This document shows positions 61,601 to 64,000 of a stretch of 64,000 bases of DNA, piece by piece. Numbering within the stretch: position 1 is the first letter of the stretch; the number at the start of each line of letters is the position of its first letter. Under the pieces are notes generated by a model. It was not told where the DNA came from. It was given only the letters and a program-made list of their open reading frames with translations, and did not search any database. Origin of the DNA: Chitinophaga pollutisoli (GTDB taxonomy: Bacteria; Bacteroidota; Bacteroidia; Chitinophagales; Chitinophagaceae); contig NZ_CP149822.1 in the NCBI RefSeq assembly GCF_038396755.1, positions 4,742,001 to 4,806,000 of the forward strand, in the 5' to 3' direction. The position numbers and the translations under genes were made by a program.

Positions 61601-62729
61601 TGTTTCGGTGACCGTAGCGCTGGAAGGCCCGCCCACCGCCGGGCAGCTGCATATCCACGTGGCGGACACCGGCATAGGGATCGCGCCGGAAAAGCAGGAA
61701 AAAATCTTCGAACGCTTCTTCCAGGATGCCATCCCCGGCTCCCTGGTGAACCAGGGCAGCGGCATCGGGCTGTCGATCACGAAAGAATTTGTGCGGTTGC
61801 ACGGCGGATCTGTTTCGGTGGAAAGCAGGGAAAACGAAGGCAGTACTTTTACTGTAATTCTTCCCGTAACGGTATTGCGGGAAGACGCCGAGCCGGTTAC
61901 GATTGCCGAATGTACGGAAGCGCCCCAGGAAACGCCGGCACCTCCGCCCAACCGGCAAAAAGGGAAACGCAAAACGATCCTGGTGGTGGAAGACAATGAA
62001 GATTTCCGCTTCTATATTAAAGACAACCTGAAACCCTGGTACGACGTGCTCGAAGCGGCCGACGGGAAAGCAGGTTGGCAAAAAGCGCTCTCCGGCCACC
62101 CGGACCTCATCGTTTCCGACATCAGCATGCCGGAAATGAACGGCATCGACCTCTGCCGCAAAATCCGTGACGACCGCCGCACGACGTCTATCCCCGTCAT
62201 CCTGCTTACCGCCCTCACCGGCGAAGAGCAACAGCTGACCGGCCTTGAAACCGGCGCCAGCGATTATATGACCAAGCCCTTCAACGTCGAAATCCTTCTT
62301 TCACGCATCCGCAACCTGCTCAACCAGCAGGAAAATATCCGCAAAACCTACCAGAAACAAGTGCAGGTAGTGGCCTCCAACCCGGAAACCGCGCCGGTTG
62401 AAGACGATTTCGTGCGCAGGGCGCTGGCATACGTGGAACGGCAACTGTCTGACCCCGAATTGTCGGTGGAAGGCCTCAGCCGCGAGATGCTCCTGAGCCG
62501 GGCGGCCCTGTACAAAAAACTGTTCACCCTCACCGGTCAGACGCCGGCGGAATTCATCCGCCATATCCGCTTGCAAAGAGCGAAGCAATTACTGGAAAAA
62601 GGGAACACGACGGTAGCCGAAGTAGCCTACCAGGTCGGCTTCAACAATCCAAAACTCTTCGCCAAAACATTTAAGGAAACCTATGGCCAGCTGCCCAGCT
62701 CGTACCTGAAAAATCGCCAGGCCGAATAA
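58650..62729 (+). CDS. Hybrid two-component system regulator (sensor kinase, receiver and AraC-type HTH in one protein)
   Basis: A 1359-residue inner-membrane regulator. After a signal peptide (MLRLLMPALLLCCQLTVRAQ) come about 14 propeller blades with the repeated GLNRYDG / LWIGT pattern, then a Y_Y_Y domain (about 700-790), a membrane helix (about 797-818), the kinase with phosphoacceptor histidine in NVSHEFRTPLSL (about 857), an ATPase domain (DTGIGIAPEKQEKIFERFFQ), a receiver with aspartate near 1154 in LIVSDISMPEMNG, and an AraC-type HTH (about 1257-1359). Such proteins sense oligosaccharides in the periplasm and switch on the matching degradation genes. Exact inverted 16-bp sites flank it, one ahead of the GH31 gene, which is its likely target. 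Confidence 0.95.
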   Translation: MLRLLMPALLLCCQLTVRAQPPWQFDLIDSRNGLSSNQVNSIVKGPDGFMWIGTIAGLNRYDGHTFRIFRHVAGDSSTLNDDFINQVVPGPHNTLWVQTPNGWNRYDPHTETFTARVRPHLAAMGVPDDNFTVMCADSEGRFWFAVPGKGLYGYNPADRRRLPPLPLYSANVAGIAPGPGGSVWVVYAEGVLDRIDPSARKCVHRTEAIRQLDPQPNPAYRLFTDTEGDVWIYAYGTSRGAACYKSATGELAILRKNGGKARLNNDIINGITQDGNGLIWIATDHGGVNVLDKKDFSVRYLVNNEQDARSISQNSINSIYRDDQGIIWLGTFKKGMNRYHAGIPRFPVYQHRPNQPGSLPYNDVNRFVEDKSGNLWIGTNGGGLLYFDRAANTYTRYLHDPSNRNSISSNVIVSLLIDREGKLWIGTYFGGLDCFDGQRFTNYRHSDADPNSLADDRVWEIYEDSRARLWIGTLSQGLIGFDRKAGVFKKYMPQGSKSNYIAAIHEDRAGDLWIGTSFGIDVMDHRTGLFRHFEHREQDAGSLSHNNVTAFCQDSRGILWIATHDGLNRWDPARGSFIRYGREHGLPDNTILTLLEDDDKHLWLSTPNGLCRATVLSSGDSIRLQTRNFDESDGLQGRQFNENAALKTRKGELVFGGANGFNIFETASLRNRPASPEIVFTDLQLFNQPVLAGKEYNGRIVLPQSISAARALTFRYNQNVFTVEFAALEFVNPHKIRYAYQLKGFSDEWLYTDSRNRKATFTNLNPGQYTLLVKAAGDDGQWSPAPLALSIRILPPWWLTKIAWVGYALLLIAALIAARHGVLRRARARFRIERERQEAQRLHELDMMKIRFFTNVSHEFRTPLSLIISPVEKMVRESKQPEEKRQFQLIHRNARRLLNMVNQLLDFRKLEEHELRLAKSPGDIIAFIREVSFSFSDMAENKGIGFAFHAGRDRLFTTFDHDKLERVLFNLLSNAFKFTQAGGRVSVTVALEGPPTAGQLHIHVADTGIGIAPEKQEKIFERFFQDAIPGSLVNQGSGIGLSITKEFVRLHGGSVSVESRENEGSTFTVILPVTVLREDAEPVTIAECTEAPQETPAPPPNRQKGKRKTILVVEDNEDFRFYIKDNLKPWYDVLEAADGKAGWQKALSGHPDLIVSDISMPEMNGIDLCRKIRDDRRTTSIPVILLTALTGEEQQLTGLETGASDYMTKPFNVEILLSRIRNLLNQQENIRKTYQKQVQVVASNPETAPVEDDFVRRALAYVERQLSDPELSVEGLSREMLLSRAALYKKLFTLTGQTPAEFIRHIRLQRAKQLLEKGNTTVAEVAYQVGFNNPKLFAKTFKETYGQLPSSYLKNRQAE

Positions 62730-62732
62730 AGA

Positions 62733-62748
62733 ATTATTGATAATCAAT
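62733..62748 (-). promoter_or_regulatory. 16-bp site, copy 2 (before the GH31 gene)
   Basis: ATTATTGATAATCAAT is the exact reverse complement of 58499-58514. It lies 4 bases after the regulator stop and 137 bases ahead of the GH31 start. Confidence 0.6.
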
Positions 62749-62884
62749 TGTTTGGTCGTTTGGGTTGACATTTTGATACCCTTTTATAGACGATCCTGTA
62801 CCCTCATTTTTGCATAGTGACCGTAGTTTCGGGGCGAACCGATTTACCAACGGAGGATTCCACGCATCCTGAGAAACGATTACT

Positions 62885-64000
62885 ATGGGAGGATATTTAT
62901 TGACACGTTACAGAAAAGCTGCGGGCTTATTATTTACCTGTTTATTATTGGCGGGCGCCGCAAAAGCCGGGGAAAACGACAAGTTCGTCCGCACCCGAGA
63001 CGGCGTCATTTTGTACCCGGACGCGCGAACGTCCGGCGGGGTGCAGGCAGTGCGCCTGCAAGTGATAAGGGGCAACATCATCCGGGTGACGGCCTCGCCC
63101 GAAAAGACATTTCCCGATCCGAAGAGCCTCATGATTACATTCCAGCCGCAAACTGTTAAGTGGACGCTGGAAGAGAAGGGCGGGTCGCTCGTGCTGAAGG
63201 CCCCGGGCATCACCGCAAATATTTTAAAGCAAACGGGGGCGGTGTCCTTTACCGACCCTTCCGGCAAGCCGCTCATCGCTGAAAGAAGCTGGAACGGCCG
63301 CGCCGTGGCGCCTGTCGTGTTTGAAGGGCAGCCGTCGTGGAGCATCCGGCAGACATTCGAATCCGGGCCCGACGATGGGTTTTTCGGCCTGGGGCAGCAC
63401 CAGGAAAGCATATATAATTATAAAGGCCAGCAGGTTTTTCTCTGGCAGAACAATACCGAAGTGGCGGTGCCATTCCTGCTCGGCGCGCGGAATTACGGCG
63501 TGCTGTGGGATAATTATAGCTACACGCTGGCAGGTGATGCGCGCGAGCTGATGCCGCTTTCGCGCCTGCGGCTGTTCGATAAAAATGGCAAAGAAGGCTG
63601 GCTGACGGCCTCCTACAGCAACGATCGCAAGCAGCCGGAGAACGCGGCGTTCACGAAAGCGGAATCCTTAATCGATTATGCCTGGCTGGACGATACGAAG
63701 AAGCTTATTCCCGAGGGTTTTCCCTTGCAGGATGGCGCGATCACCTGGGAAGGCAACATCGTTTCCGGGTTTTCGGGCGACCATCTTTTCCGCGTGGTAT
63801 ACGGCGGGTATGTGAAGATTTGGCTCGACGGCAAGCTGCTGGCCGACAACTGGCGCCAGGCCTGGAACCCGGCTTCCGTTTCGTTGCAATTGCCGCTGGA
63901 AAAAGACCGGAAGCATCATCTCAAAATTCAATGGACGCCCGACGGCACCGCTTCCTACCTCACGGTGAAGTGGCTGCCGCCCGCGCCGGCTGCTGACCGC
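62885..64000 (+). CDS. GH31-family glycosidase (alpha-xylosidase-like), N-terminal part
   Basis: An open frame of 372 codons from an ATG to the window edge. A signal peptide (AAGLLFTCLLLAGAAKAGEN) is followed by the N-terminal beta-sandwich of GH31 (VQAVRLQVIRGNIIRVTASP, WSIRQTFESGPDDGFFGLGQ, VAVPFLLGARNYGVLWDNYS). From about 250 on, a second beta module (VSGFSGDHLFRVVYGGYVKI, WLDGKLLADNWRQAWNP) looks like a PA14 insertion, as in alpha-xylosidases acting on xyloglucan. The catalytic barrel is beyond the edge. It follows the hybrid regulator by 155 bases, with a copy of the regulator-linked 16-bp site between them. Confidence 0.85.
   Translation, partial: MGGYLLTRYRKAAGLLFTCLLLAGAAKAGENDKFVRTRDGVILYPDARTSGGVQAVRLQVIRGNIIRVTASPEKTFPDPKSLMITFQPQTVKWTLEEKGGSLVLKAPGITANILKQTGAVSFTDPSGKPLIAERSWNGRAVAPVVFEGQPSWSIRQTFESGPDDGFFGLGQHQESIYNYKGQQVFLWQNNTEVAVPFLLGARNYGVLWDNYSYTLAGDARELMPLSRLRLFDKNGKEGWLTASYSNDRKQPENAAFTKAESLIDYAWLDDTKKLIPEGFPLQDGAITWEGNIVSGFSGDHLFRVVYGGYVKIWLDGKLLADNWRQAWNPASVSLQLPLEKDRKHHLKIQWTPDGTASYLTVKWLPPAPAADR

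Noticed and set aside
1..64000. tRNA, rRNA or transposase genes
   Set aside because: I looked for cloverleaf-type sequences, rRNA signatures and transposase motifs on both strands and found none I could support.

Overview
The window comes from a member of the Bacteroidota, most likely a Chitinophagaceae (Chitinophaga-like) bacterium. The signs are a SusC/SusD pair, a one-protein hybrid two-component regulator, a second TonB-dependent receptor, GH130 and GH31 enzymes, many LxxC lipoproteins, and promoters of the TTG / TAnnTTTG type. Base composition is GC-rich except for an AT-rich insert at about 51.48-53.28 kb. No rRNA, tRNA, CRISPR array or transposase gene was seen.

Left part (1-20.9 kb). 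After an aldo/keto reductase tail and a lipoprotein comes a tightly coupled minus-strand operon (6790 to 984): flavin disulfide oxidoreductase, ABC ATPase, fused permease/substrate-binding protein, EgtB, EgtD. It reads as a combined ergothioneine synthesis, transport and possibly recycling unit. The binding domain of the permease fusion is circularly permuted. Then follow a Crp/Fnr remnant, a MoeA-like protein with altered active-site motifs, UxuA, a drug-type MFS pump, two oxidoreductases, and a signalling pair: a sigma-54 response regulator and a TPR histidine kinase broken by one in-frame stop. Beside it lies the fossil of a second, related kinase. An alpha/beta hydrolase and a YihY/BrkB protein close this part.

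Middle part (21-46.3 kb). A GntR/FCD regulator and a lipoprotein precede a catabolic locus: SusC, SusD, class-III aminotransferase (frameshifted), enolase-superfamily dehydratase, SDR, ceramidase-like hydrolase (frameshifted) and an SSS symporter. A sugar dehydrogenase-cytochrome c fusion and an SMP-30 lactonase diverge from a perfect 20-bp palindrome, and a 13/14 match to its core sits in the susC leader. The two loci may form one sugar-oxidation regulon. Next come a TonB-dependent receptor, a GH130 protein, a secreted amidohydrolase, OsmC, an acyl-CoA dehydrogenase and an M19-like dipeptidase.

Right part (46.3-64 kb). An MBL-fold/rhodanese sulfur protein has a perfect CRP-type box in front of it, next to a Crp-family gene that follows pncB and a signal-less, beta-rich protein whose N-terminus resembles cargo of extracellular contractile injection systems. 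Then come the AT-rich insert with a stand-alone HsdR-N nuclease, a ba3-type cytochrome oxidase operon including a 44-residue subunit, a lipoprotein, and a hybrid two-component regulator flanked by exact 16-bp inverted copies of one site. The second copy lies in front of a GH31 gene cut by the window edge.
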